From Amoebophrya sp. A120 (lineage: Eukaryota > Sar > Dinophyceae > Syndiniales > Amoebophryaceae): DNA of 52,909 nucleotides. Of this stretch, positions 32,260-42,774 are shown in pieces (positions within the stretch are counted from its first letter, which is position 1; each line of letters starts with the position of its first letter). The notes below the pieces were generated by a model that saw only the letters and a list, made by a program, of their open reading frames with translations, did no database searches and had not been told where the DNA came from. The translations under genes and the position numbers were made by a program. The stretch spans positions 79,029-131,937 of the forward strand of contig CAJINV010000007.1 in NCBI GenBank assembly GCA_905178155.1. The letters run 5' to 3'.

Positions 32260-35200
32260 TCATATGTGAATGCTACCGTGCTCCTGCCGCCCATGGGTGG
32301 AACTTCCGCCATGCATGTTCTCCTGGTAGATCTCCCTAGTGACGGTGGTGTCGTACAGCCCGTGATGGTACTCCCCGCGCTTGGTGTCTCCGCCAGGGTG
32401 CGCCGCGGCAGAGGTGCCGCTGCTCCCGCCGCCGCCGAAAAAGGTCGTGAAGGCGTTCGTTTTTGCCGCGTTCGCGAATTGCGTCGTTTGCTGGTGGTTT
32501 TCACGATCCATATAATCCTGGTCGAAGCTAATTGTGGCCGATTCGTCCAAGTCTCCCACTTTCCCCAACTGTTTCAACGATTCGATCTTCCCGTCCACCA
32601 GTGCGTTTTCGTTCTGCAGCGTCTCGATGCTGAATATGACCTACTCAAACGTTACAATCTCAAGCGTTACAATAGAATCTGAGATTTGTCTTGCATGATT
32701 TTTTTTTTTTTTTTTGCCAGGGCTGGGGGGCAGACTCGAGGACAGTGGTCCTCTCCGCCATGGGCTACCACACGATGCACATGCAAAAACTTATTGCCCC
32801 AGCCGGATCCGATGCGATCCACAACATATAAAAACACAACCGACATCATATAAAACAGCATATAAATCTTCAGAGTTCCGGATCTTCGTCGAGTTGTGCG
32901 TAGACCGCAGAGCGGACCTACGCAGAATATACCTTTCCCCGTCCACAGCCCTTGCTTTCTATCTTGCAGTATGCAGTTTCCAAAAAAAGTAATAGATTTC
33001 TTCGCCAGTTTGTTGTTGGTTTAATAATATATTGATATTCTATTTACATTTTTCTCAGCTCTTACTTTTCAAATTTGTTTACAAATCATATCCAGATCAT
33101 CTGCTTCTGGGAGCTGACGTAATTGAAAAGTAAGAGCTCCGCATGAAAGAACTGCAAACGTGAATATCAGCTTTTTCTCTTGAGCCCCCAACAAACTGCT
33201 TTACTCTATTACTTGCATTGCGTATTAAATTTTCCTTTCCTCCTGGATAACCGTATTCCACCGTCAGGTCGACCGTGCGCATGACTAAGACTAACAAGGA
33301 TACTCAGCTTACATCTACTTATCTTTACTACAAGAAAAGAACTTACTGCAATTTTTATTGCTGTACCTCGCCTCCTTCTAATTAAGCTTCTTACTTTTTC
33401 TCGTTCCAGCCGGTCCGCTAGTACGGAACCACCGCAGCCATGACATCTTTATGCGCTGATGCCGCCGGAGCCCGTGCATGGTGCCAGACATGGGAAGGAC
33501 TTGCACCATACCCACGGGAACAGCAGCATCAGCGGGTGGATATCACGTCAACGCTGATCCCGCACTGTTATGTTCTTCGTTATTCCTTCCATCAGGGTAG
33601 CTGGGACAGGAACATCGACTAGATCATGAGCGCACTTTTGCCGTAGCCCGACGTTGTTGCGCCCTGGGATCTCGCCTGGCATTTGTCTACTTTTTCTCCC
33701 ATCGACATCGTCTCACCACTTGTTGACTAATTGACGGGCAGACCAGGCGGCGGCATGTTCATGATGACGGCCTGGGAGCGATCCGGCCGGCTGCTTATCG
33801 GCAACTCGCTGCTCCTAGCTTTATAGCTGCTTGGAGAGAAAGAGCGTTCATCTCTTATTTTTTTATAATAGCATGACAAATCTATTCGCAGCAAAATGTT
33901 GCAGAATCTCCCTGCGCATTGCATCCTTGGATTTTTGCTATGAATTGCTGCATCTGCGAACACACCTAGAGAGAAAGTTTTACTTTAGGGGTGCCTCTTT
34001 ATCATCATTCCACCAGCAGGCTCTACGTCGCCATCAGCATTCATCTAAATTGGTTTTTGCTGTCAGCTCCACATCGTTCACATTTCTTTTTCGTTTAGCA
34101 CCCACCAGATGTCAGCTCCATTGCCGTTCTTTTTTTTTTTATTATCTTCGTTGAAGTTATTTCATGAAAAAAAGACTAAGCTTTTCGTGATCTGACGCTG
34201 TGACTTCCCATGAATCTCCTCCTGTTTCGGTTTCCCCCACCTTGTTCTGCAGCTTGTTCTGCGCCCTCGTTTTGGTCCGCTTGTTCTTCGTCATCTTGCC
34301 CATCACGCTCAGCACCGTCTTCCCCCTCCGCCCGTTGCGCATGGACTGGCACCGCGTTGAAGAAGTTGTTGATGTCGAGCGCCAATATGTGATTATTTGC
34401 GCCGTGTCTGGGGCGTTCTTGGGGTTCTTCTTGTCCTAGCACCCGGCGGATGAGTTGCAGTATTTCCGGTCCCATCAGTCCTTGTCTTACTCCCATCGGT
34501 ACTGTAACCGCAATATCATCCCCAAATTGTGCAACAGCTATCTCTTCTTGTGCTGCTTCGTCATTATTTTCTCGTGCCATTTTTTCCTTTCCTAGCACGC
34601 ATGACAAATTCATAAAAAATTTCTTCAGCCCCGCTCTGGGGTTGGTCGGGGCAGGGGGTTCAGAAGGGGTCCTGTCTGTCAGTGCATATCTCCATTCCGT
34701 GCATCATGTCACAAAGAAGACATCCGGGTATACAGGTATTCTTGCTCGTAGCAGAAAGGAAACCTTGATCAAGCTTCAGAGGTAAATAAACACCGGTCAG
34801 CACAAGAAGTAAAGGGAAGATCTATGGAGCAGATCCTTTTGGCAGAGGAACTGCGGAACGGGGGGAGGCCGCAACAAAAGGGGGAAAGAAGGATCCTATA
34901 TAGGCACAAAACAAAAGACAAAAAGATCACAAAATGCCTTTTCATGATGAACATGACAGACTCGGACAAAAAGATTTGTCTTGCATGATGAACATGACAG
35001 ACTCGGAGAGCATTCCACTTTCTGCAATACAAATTTCGCCAGATTGTAGTGCGGATTGGGACTCCAGAACTTGTCATGCGCAATACTATGAGAGGTGGCT
35101 AGATCATGCCCTTTTGCATCACAGATTTCCATATTCTATTGTAACGTTTGAGATTGTAACACCTGAGCGGGTTATACTGAATCCCTTCAGTTTCGACTTC

Positions 35201-36777
35201 ATGGAGCGCTCGAGGAGTATGAGACTACACAACTCCCTCTCCCCCTCATTTGTAATGCAAAATACCAAATCCACCCTTTGCCCCTTGGCACTTTTTGCAT
35301 GACAAATTCTGGAACCTCAAACAGCACTACAATCTTCCTGGGCGAAGTTGTCATGCAAGACCTGCATTGTTGCCGACGCTTGTATTGCTGTTTATGCCCG
35401 ACAAATGAGGGGGGCAGTTGTGCACCCTCATAAGTAGAAAGACAAAGGCAAAAATCCCCGCAAAAATCAGCATACAGGATAGATGCACGTAGAACCGACT
35501 CGGGAAAACCCAGGTCAGCAGGATACTGGAGAAGAAATACAGCAAGATGGCCTATCCTGAGTAAAAGCGTCCCCATACCAGGGTAAAGATGGGAAATCTG
35601 CTAGACAAATCAGCCACCTTTGGTTGTTTCGCACGACAAGTTCATCCTCGTAGAAGTGTCATCCTGTTTAGCTAGTTCAGCAGCATCACAGGTCTATCAT
35701 ATCATGCTGTTTCTAGCATCACAAATTATCCCAAAACACGACTAGAAAAAGCCTCTCATGGGGCTTCGCATGAGAAACTTTTTTGGCATGCAGATTTGCA
35801 TGACAACTCTGGGGTGGGGATGTTTTTACTTAGAATATCGCCAGCTTAAACATCAAGTAGACGGACTCTTGCTCTTTCTTCAAAAAGTCCACTGCCCGGT
35901 GAAAGCTGGCAATTCCGTCGGGACCCCGCAGCGCCAGTCCCGGGCCCCACATCGCGAGAAAGACCGTGCAGTATTGTCTGAAATTTATCAACCATGATGT
36001 GATCCCCATTCCCTTTTTGCATGACAAACACAGAATCATTTACATTTTCGTACATGTTTATTTGCATGACAAATTGGATGGGGCGGAAGATGGTGACTTT
36101 ATTTGAGGGAATACCCATGTCACGGTGCACACGGAAGCGCCAAAGGCGCCGGACGTGAGCGAGAGGTATGCAATACAAATTTCCCGTACATGTACAAGAT
36201 GCATCACAAATTTCGCCAATTTGAAGCGTAAAACTTGTCATGCTAGACTAGGATCGAAGCCAATTTTTGTCATGCAGAGACCGCATGTGTACGTGTACGG
36301 GAAATTGCCTGTGGATAAGAGGTAAACCGAAGACACGAGGTAGGAGGTTTCGTAGGGTATCGGTGTCGTCAGTTGGTTGAAAAGGTATCAAATGCAAAAA
36401 TGTCTGGGTCTGGAAACTTGTGATGCTGGTTGAGAAAAACGAGAAAACCTCAATCGACTGCCAAGCATGACAAGTTTTGGAGTTGCTACAGTCTTGTCTA
36501 TTCTGCATGGCAAACTGGGCGTCTACATGAGAGAAAAGTGGGGGGTTTGGGTCACGCGCATTACAGACTTAGGAGTCATGCCAGCCAAGCATGACAAACC
36601 TTTCATCTTTCCAGACCCAGACATATTTGCAATGCATAAGAGGAACCCACCGACAATGGTCGACGCGCCGCACCAGAGCCAATAATTCGCGACGTAGTAA
36701 TCTAGTTCCAACTGCCGCAGTTCGGCTTGGCGGATTGACACATCCGCCACGACCTCGTTCTTGTAGGCTTGAAGCAT
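32260..36777 (-). CDS. Seven-exon gene, 295-aa four-transmembrane protein (possibly Orai-like)
   Basis: Exons (minus): 36777-36639, 36380-36318, 36161-36123, 35963-35838, 35547-35433, 35212-35177, 32629-32260. Total 888 nt, open from ATG (MLQAYKNEVVADV). After a charged N-terminal helix come four hydrophobic segments: about residues 32-48, 60-86, 117-137 and 142-161. GPGLALRGPDG (87-97) follows the second. The C-terminal 130 residues are soluble and Gly/His-rich. Four TMs, a charged helix before TM1 and this loop motif recall protist Orai-type calcium channels; that is from memory and unconfirmed. All six introns are introners, including the 2.5-kb one before the last exon. Confidence 0.7.
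32699..32716. other. Poly-T tract (poly-A on the minus strand)
   Basis: Eighteen T in a row directly after the left arm of the giant family-D introner. On the minus strand this is a poly-A tail at the 3' end of the inserted cargo, as expected for reverse-transcribed RNA. Confidence 0.6.
33727..33835 (-). other. Possible terminal exon or coding fragment inside the giant introner
   Basis: The minus frame encodes a Ser/Arg/Pro-rich tail ending MNMPPPGLPVN and a TAG at 33727. It lies between the nested ORF and the poly-A tract, but I could not connect the two. Confidence 0.25.
34176..34580 (-). CDS. Single-exon ORF, 134-aa acidic protein, nested inside the giant introner
   Basis: ATG at 34580 (MARENNDEAAQEEIAVAQFG) to TAG at 34176. 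The middle holds a predicted helix (EILQLIRRVLGQEEPQ). The second half is Glu/Asp/Gln/Ala-rich (EGEDGAERDGQDDEEQADQ) and ends in basic residues. I know no such family. It has no introner, lies on the same strand as its host gene, and sits in DNA bounded on the far side by a poly-A/poly-T tract. It may be a retroposed gene copy carried in the intron. It could also be chance, but its composition is protein-like. Confidence 0.45.
   Translation of the reverse strand: MARENNDEAAQEEIAVAQFGDDIAVTVPMGVRQGLMGPEILQLIRRVLGQEEPQERPRHGANNHILALDINNFFNAVPVHAQRAEGEDGAERDGQDDEEQADQNEGAEQAAEQGGGNRNRRRFMGSHSVRSRKA
35218..35432. mobile_element. Introner element, family F
   Basis: Starts TATGAGACTACACAACTCCC and ends CAGTTGTGCACCCTCATA. 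TSD AGGAG/AGTAG. Intron of the four-TM gene, just after TM4. Confidence 0.85.
35553..35837. mobile_element. Introner element, family C
   Basis: Starts TATCCTGAGTAAAAGCGTCC and ends GGGGATGTTTTTACTTAGAA + TA. TSD TGGCC/TCGCC. Intron of the four-TM gene, within TM3. Confidence 0.85.
35969..36122. mobile_element. Introner-like element, unclassified (154 bp)
   Basis: Flanks CCGTG/CGGTG (4 of 5). It lacks a clear TAT..ATA terminus (starts CAGTATTGTCTG, ends ACCCATGTCA). Removing it with one flank is the only junction that keeps TM2 and the following loop in frame. Confidence 0.6.
36167..36317. mobile_element. Introner element, family K (single copy here)
   Basis: Starts TATGCAATACAAATTTCCCG and ends CGGGAAATTGCCTGTGGATA, inverted repeats with the inner GTACATGTAC/GTACGTGTAC. 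TSD AGAGG on both sides. Intron of the four-TM gene. Confidence 0.85.
36386..36638. mobile_element. Introner element, family B
   Basis: Starts TATCAAATGCAAAAATGTCT and ends CATATTTGCAATGCATA. TSD AAAGG/AGAGG. First intron of the four-TM gene. Confidence 0.88.
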
Positions 36778-38150
36778 GATGACGATGCCCGCTCTCTTGT
36801 TTCAACAGTTTAGAATTAAAATTATCAAACCATTTGCGATTGCACATACTTTTACTTTATAATCTTCATTTTCCAAATAAGTACAACACACCATTATAAT
36901 TCACGCGGCAGCTAATAAAGTACTTACAACTTTGTCTCCTGTGTCTCTTCTGCTCTACATCGCGCCACTCTCACCACGCAGACAAGCAGAGCCGCTCCCC
37001 CCCCTCGCAAGGGAAAACAGCATGCAAGAAAGGCGACGAAACCGAAATGGTCAACTACATACGCCCGCGCTCGTCATTCTCTATCATTAGATCGGACAAG
37101 GAAGAGGAAGTAATTGAACACGGTCGTGTCAGACAAGTGGTATATCAGACGACCAACATCTTCCGATCGCTACCAATGCAGCAACAACAGCTGGAGCTTT
37201 GTTTTCCTTTTCGATTCCTTTCTAAAAAATCATACAAAGCATCAGGCTGCACGCGCAGTCCTAATTATACAGGTGGTTTTTGGAGGAAGTCCAGCAGCAG
37301 GTCCACACAAGTAACCGCTTCGCATAAGGAGCAGTTGTGCTCCTCTAGTACTTCCTGCGCGGTCACTGTACAGGCAGGTGCTGTACTGTTTCCAGCGAAA
37401 CAGCCTATCCTCTACGCCAGATCGCGGCATATTTGTCGAAAAGTAAAGTCATCATACACAAAATCTCAAAAACTACAGCATGTATCGTACCGACATCAAA
37501 ACGCCCAAAGTTGTGTAGGTGTTCTATCTTCTTCCAGGTAAAAATCTTCTCTGATGTTAGAAAAAATGGCTTCAAACATTTTCCAGGTGTATAGTAATTG
37601 GTCCTCGGCTGTTCCATAATTTAAGAACTTCTTAAGCAGCCCTCTGTAGTTGTTGGGTCGAAGTTGTTGGCCACTTTTTCAGGATTTTTCGTGATCGGAA
37701 GTTGTGCGCATAAAAATGTGTAAACAGCTACTTTGAATTATGCATATGCGTCGAAAGCACCAGCAGCCTCCTGCTTCTAGTCGTACTTGCATGCTCTTGT
37801 TGTATCCCCAGCCCTCTTCTTCATTGGGCAGATTTTCGCCCTAACGCTTTCAGGCCGGAAAATCCAAAATTTTTTCGAGTTTTTTTTTTCTTCGGCAGAT
37901 GCCCCATTGTTCGAGAAACAAAAGAAAAGGCAAGGCGGGCCCTGAGAATGGCGAGGCGGGAAGCGTCACAGGTGGGAGAGGCAGAGGCAAGAGTAATTTT
38001 GTAAGGGGCGCGCGGCTGCCTGAGCCTCCGGAGGAGGGGCGACAAAATACGCAAGAAAGAATGGCCACAGCCTGCGCATGAGGTAGTCGACTGGCATATG
38101 GAGAAAGCCGAACCAGCCCTGACACAAATCCCCGGCGCTGGGCAATGGGG
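36778..38150. other. Intergenic, no gene recognised
   Basis: Open frames such as plus 37047-37541 and minus 37850-38332 lack domains or support from introner junctions. I leave them unannotated. Confidence 0.45.
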
Positions 38151-38219
38151 CCCAGGGCTTCATCGATGGATTCTTCCCAGCTCAGCGCGGGCGTGGGGAA
38201 AAAGGACGTCGCAAACTCC

Positions 38220-38520
38220 ACGAGCCTGCCGTGAAATTTTCGTGAGATTTCCTGCTCGGAAAATTTCAGGAAAATTTCAAACAGGCTCAGGAAAATTTCA
38301 ATTCGGCTCAGGAAAATTTCAATGGACCTCAAAAATGGTCCCGGAAAATTTCAAAAATCGGGCATGTAGCGCAAAATCCCTCACGTTTTTGCAATTTGCC
38401 CGATTTTTAAAATTTTCCTGAAATTTTCCTTGCGATGGTTTTGGTTTTCTTTTGATTTTCCTCAAAATTTTCCTGGGATTTTCCGCGACCACCCCCGCGG
38501 CAAAATCCCAGGGAAAATCT
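38220..38520. repeat. Short interspersed repeat tract GGAAAATTTCA / GAAATTTTCC
   Basis: GGAAAATTTCA and its complement recur about every 20-25 bp (for example from 38255 to 38360 and inverted at 38405-38480). The tract can form several hairpins. No coding function is supported. Confidence 0.7.
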
Positions 38521-38969
38521 GTAGCGCAGAGAAGGTTCTCAGAAAACCACTACACACCCACAGAAGCCGACGAAAGGTTGGCGCCCGAGATTTTTCGCAG
38601 GCGAAAACCTAAAACACACCCACCCGACATTTTGTCGAACATCGGAAAACCCCACACATGAAGAGAACACAACTCCCATCCAACCCACCCCATGCTGGGT
38701 CCTCTGAGCACAGAGCTGGCCCACAAGACACAAGAACACGGACTCAACAAGACCCGAAGGAGAAAAGGATACCGGAGAGACGCAGGCAACCACCATCGAA
38801 ACCCCGAAGCCCCGGCCATCTGCGGGAAAACGAAAGCGGAAAGCTTTTTTTTGGATTTTTTTCGGATTTTGTTTGCGGGGTTTTTGGATTTTCCGAAATG
38901 TTTCCGCTTAGGCCCAAAATCCCACCAATCTTCAGGAGGTGCTGAGAAAAGTATAGTAAAAATTGATAG

Positions 38970-39480
38970 TCATATCTACAATTTCATCGCAAGACTCACG
39001 AATAATTCAACTTTCCGAATAATTCAAATTGAATACTTCAACTTCGTGAATAATTCAAATTGAATAATTCAATTTCGTGAATAATTCAAATTGAATAATT
39101 CAATTTCATATCAAGTCTCAATCTCAAGTCTCAATCTCAGTCTCAATCTGAATCTTAAATCTTAGCCCAGTCTCAAATCTTATTCGAATCTCCAATCATC
39201 TTAAATCGCAATCTCAATCTTAAATCTCAATCTGAATCTTAAATCTCAATCTAAATCTTAGATCACATATCAAATCTCAATCTCTTCTATCATCATCGCA
39301 GATGTAGTCTCAGTCTGAATCTTAAATGATATCACAGTCATAATCTATCTGCAACCTTCCCATCTCGATCAAGCAAAGTCTAAGGCTTAATCTTTGATCG
39401 TAGTCAGTTTCATCTTTCACAAGTCTCGATCGCGAGTCATAATCTCGATCACAAAAAATACTTTCGATCTCAAGTCATAA
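38970..39480. repeat. Low-complexity arrays: GAATAATTCAAATT units, then CAATCTCAAGTCT-type units
   Basis: GAATAATTCAA(A/T)TT is repeated from about 38998 to 39110. It is followed by degenerate 6-mer-like repeats of TCTCAA, TCTGAA and TCTTAAA up to about 39480. Non-coding. Confidence 0.85.
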
Positions 39481-39489
39481 TCTACAAAT

Positions 39490-39815
39490 CGCACAGATTG
39501 GGGCGCAGCGTCATCATATCGAAAGGGCGGGGGGGGCGCGGGGGGGGGCGAGGGCCCCCCGCATGTGAGTCGTCATCTCAAAAGTCATGGGCTTAGATCT
39601 TAAATAAAGGCATGCTCATCGATCTCAAAATCATTCACACAGATTGGGGCGCAGTGTCATCATATCGAAAGGGCGGGGGGGGCGCGGGGGGGGGCGAGGG
39701 CCCCCCGCATGTGAATCCTCATCGCAAAAGTCATGCGCTTAGATCTTCAAGTTATAATCTTAGATCTTAAAATCATTCATACAGATTGGGCCGCAATGTC
39801 ATCATATCGAAACGG
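39490..39815. repeat. Three direct copies of a CACAGATTGGG..GGGCG unit
   Basis: CACAGATTGGGGCGCAG.GTC followed by ATCATATCGAAAGGGCGGGG and a G-rich/CCCCCCGCATGTGA tail occurs at about 39493-39565 and 39636-39710. A third, shorter and diverged copy starts at about 39779 and leads into the next repeat block. Confidence 0.85.
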
Positions 39816-41230
39816 CGAGTGAAGTAGGGGGCCACTCGGATCCGCGCGATCGCGTGCCACTTTCTTACTGAAATCCCTAAGGAACAAAAGAACTCAGCTG
39901 ATCGCGCGCCCGAGGAGAACAACGCGATCAGGCGGCCGAATAGTGAAGGCGGCGATCGCATCCCTGCAAGCTGTACATGGATTGCCACCTATCCTACTGA
40001 GAAATCTTTCCCCTGGGTAGCCAGAATTGCTGCGCTAAGCACAGCAATTCGGGGAAAACAAACAACATTCTCCATCCCATTGCCCACACCTTCCCACCAC
40101 TATCCCAATGCTCCTGCATTATCCTGATACCCTCCCAGTACCCTACTGGGAAATCTTTTCCCTGGGTAGCCAGAATTGCTGTGCTAAACACAGCAACTCG
40201 GGCAAAAAAGCGAACTTTTCCCATCCGTTCCCAATATCCTCCAACTATCCTGAAGATATCCTTCCAGTATCCTACTACGAAACCTTTTCCCCAGGTAGCC
40301 AGAATTGCTGTGCTAAACGCAGCAACTTGGGCAAAAAAACGAACTCTTCCCATCCATTCCCAATATCCTCCAACTATCCGGAAGATACCCTTTCCGTATC
40401 CTACTGGGAAATCTTTTCCCCAGGTAGCCAGAATAGCTATGCTAAACGCAGCAACTCGGGAAAAAAAACTTCCCATCCGCTTCCAATATCCTACTCCCAG
40501 CCTGCAAATTCTCTTTCAATATTCTACCGGAAACCCTCCCTCTGGGCAGCCAGAATGCCTATGCTAAACGCAACAACTCGGGAGAAAAGCCAAGCACTCT
40601 TCCGGATCCTGGCGACTTCCTCCCAATATCCTACCGGAAACCTTTGTTTCCCCTGGGTAGGCAGAAGCGCTATGCTATACACAACAACCCGGGGAAAAAA
40701 GCTATGCGAACCACAACAATTCATCTAGGGTCGCTCGGATCTGCGCGATCGCGTGTCACTTCCTTACTGAAATACCTAAGGACAAAACGCCTCAGCTGAC
40801 GATCGCACGCACGGAGACATCACGAGCAGCCGACGGAGACGGAAGGCGGCAACCACAGCCCCGGATGGTGCACCTGGAAGGCGTGCAACGATGGCGCAGA
40901 GGGATGCCTCCGCCAATATCTTCCCACCATTCTACTAGAAAACCCATGCCCCGGGTAGCCAGAATAACTGCGCTAAACACAACAACTCGGGAAAAAGAAA
41001 CAAACTCCCAATACCTTTCCACTATCCCAATGAACACCGTCCCACAGCCCTACTAGAAGATCCTTGCCCCGGGTAGCCGGAGTAGCCGTGCTAAGCACAA
41101 CAACCCGAGAAAAGCTTCAGCTCTGCCACCCCTTCCCGATAGCTTCCCGATACCTGCTGCGCAGCATCCTTCTAGGAAAACCCTTCCCCGGGTAGCCAGA
41201 AGAGTTTTGCTAGCGCGGGAAGAAAACCCG
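39815..41230. repeat. Higher-order satellite: about 150-bp header plus about 120-bp monomers
   Basis: A header beginning with ACTCGGATCCGCGCGATCGC and ending before the monomers occurs at about 39833 and again at about 40732 (GCTCGGATCTGCGCGATCGC). After each header come monomers containing CTACTGGGAAATC, CCC.GGGTAGCCAGAAT, GCTAAACACAGCAACTCGGG and an A run. They start near 40000, 40140, 40272, 40400, 40520, 40635, then 40920, 41045 and 41165. So the array has two levels of repetition. Confidence 0.85.
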
Positions 41231-41234
41231 CAAA

Positions 41235-42500
41235 ACTGAAGAGAGATCAGCTGCCTTGCGATTCTTGACAGCTGCAAATGCCCCGAGGCATCTCCGCCCG
41301 CAAATCTATCCACCTGGCAACGCCTTGAGGCGTCTTGGCCTGGAATCCCAGCTCACAATACGCCGCGGATGCCTTTTCAAAGTGTTCCCCACAGCTGGAC
41401 TCCAGGCTAGAAAACGAAAATCGTCTTCGGCTAACACTTTGAAAAGGCCGGGCGAAAGTGCGCTGAAGCAGCCTGCTCGATGCGTTTCCTTCTGGATTTC
41501 CCTCGAAATGGCGTCTCCAGCAAGCTGGACTTCCATTGCCACGGCGCCTCCAGCTGGATACTCTTCGAAGCGGCGCCCCCGAACGATTTCCAGCTGGGGG
41601 CGCGTTGCTTGCGGATGCCTCTTTAAGTAATGCATTGGCTCCCGGCTGGATTAATTTCCTCCCCGCTAGAAAAAAACACGCCGCCGCCTGGGTTTCCCGC
41701 TAGGAATGCTCTGAAAAGGCGTCTCCGGCTCCATTTCACGCGAGAAATTCCCTGCGAAGGTGTTGCAAGCTGAATTTCTTCCAGTTGGGGGCGCTTTGGC
41801 GATGCCTCTCCGGCTGGATTTCGTTCAGGGAACGCGCTGGCGATGCCTTCTGCCTGGATCTCTAGCCGGAAACACGCTGCCGCTGCCTCTCCGGCTGTAT
41901 TTCATTCCGTCCAGCTAGAAAGGCGCTGAGACGGCATTGCTAGCTGGATTCCCTGCTGGACACACACCGGGGCGGCGTCGCTAGCTGGATTTCTAGCTAG
42001 CAACGCACTGAGACGGCGTCGCTCGGTGGGTTTCCAGCTAGAAACGCACTGAGACGGCGCCGCTAACTAGATTTCCACCCAGAAGCGCGCTGCGATGGCG
42101 TCTCTAGCCGCGTTCCCAGCTCGACATGCCTCGAAAAGGCATCCATCAGGCCACGGATGCATTTTCGCTGCGTCTCCGGCCGGGTTTACTTCCAGCTAGA
42201 AGAAATGCACTGAGAAGGCATCAACAGCTGGGCTCCCAGCTGGAAAAGCGTCGCGCGTGCGTTTCCAATGCGTTCCCGGCTGGATTTCCTTCCAGCTGGA
42301 AACGCACGGAGGGGGCCTCTCTGGCTGGATTTCCAGCTAGGAATGCAAATGCTGCGTCTGAGAGGGCGTCTCTAGCTGGATCTCCACCAGCTCGGTAGAA
42401 ATGCCCTGAAGAGGCATTTTCGGCTGGGGTGCGCTGCGGATGCGTTTTTAATGTGCTTCCGGCTGGGTTTCCTTGCAGCTGGACACGCACTGCGGCACAA
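41235..42500. repeat. Degenerate short tandem repeat, unit about 50 bp (AGCTGGATTTCC / AACGC..TGAGACGGC)
   Basis: The motifs AGCTGGATTTCC, AGCTAGAAACGCACTGAGAC and GGCGTCGCTAGC recur over more than 1.2 kb with drift. AGCTGGA and TCCAGCT make it partly self-complementary. Open frames across it are composition artefacts. Confidence 0.75.
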
Positions 42501-42774
42501 CAGCAGAAGCAGTGTTTTTCTCAGTTGCTACCGGAAACGACGGACCGCGCGCCGTCGCGGCAGGTGAACTCTGTGAAAAATGCTCCTTCTAGCGCAAGTG
42601 TGCGATGTCACACCGAGCGGGCGAAGCTATTCGAATCTCGTCTGCTCCTATGTAGAAGAAGAAGTTCGAGTTCCTCAACATGATCAAGAAATAACACGAT
42701 TCTGCTGTCCATTTATCGAACGACCGTGTCAATTAAACCTCGTTAAGTAAGTACTTACTCAGCGGATGCTGATT
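42501..42774. other. 3' flank of the PI-PLC gene
   Basis: Unique sequence between the satellite and the PI-PLC stop codon. No feature seen. Confidence 0.4.

Larger units (their letters stand above)
32635..35176. mobile_element. Giant family-D introner (2542 bp) with inserted cargo
   Basis: The left end starts TATGACCTACTCAAACGTTA and the right end reads CGTTTGAGATTGTAACACCT..GGGTTATA. The inner parts of the two arms (GTTACAATCTCAA.CGTTAC and AATAGAAT) are inverted repeats of each other. TSD CTGAA on both sides. Removing it with one TSD joins exon 6 and exon 7 of the four-TM gene in frame. Normal D elements are 224-266 bp. The extra about 2.3 kb begins at an 18-bp poly-T (32699-32716) and contains the ORF 34176-34580. 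Confidence 0.75.

Noticed and set aside
35846-36241. Minus ORF reading through exon 3 and exon 4 of the four-TM gene in another frame
   Set aside because: It reads into the 154-bp intron; the chosen frame continues through both neighbouring exons and gives membrane segments.
37850-38332. 160-codon minus ORF
   Set aside because: Its N-terminal half is translated GGAAAATTTCA repeat and the rest has no protein-like pattern or intron support.
41235-42500. ORFs of 90-124 codons in the AGCTGGATTTCC repeat
   Set aside because: They occur on both strands and follow repeat periodicity; no start context or domain.
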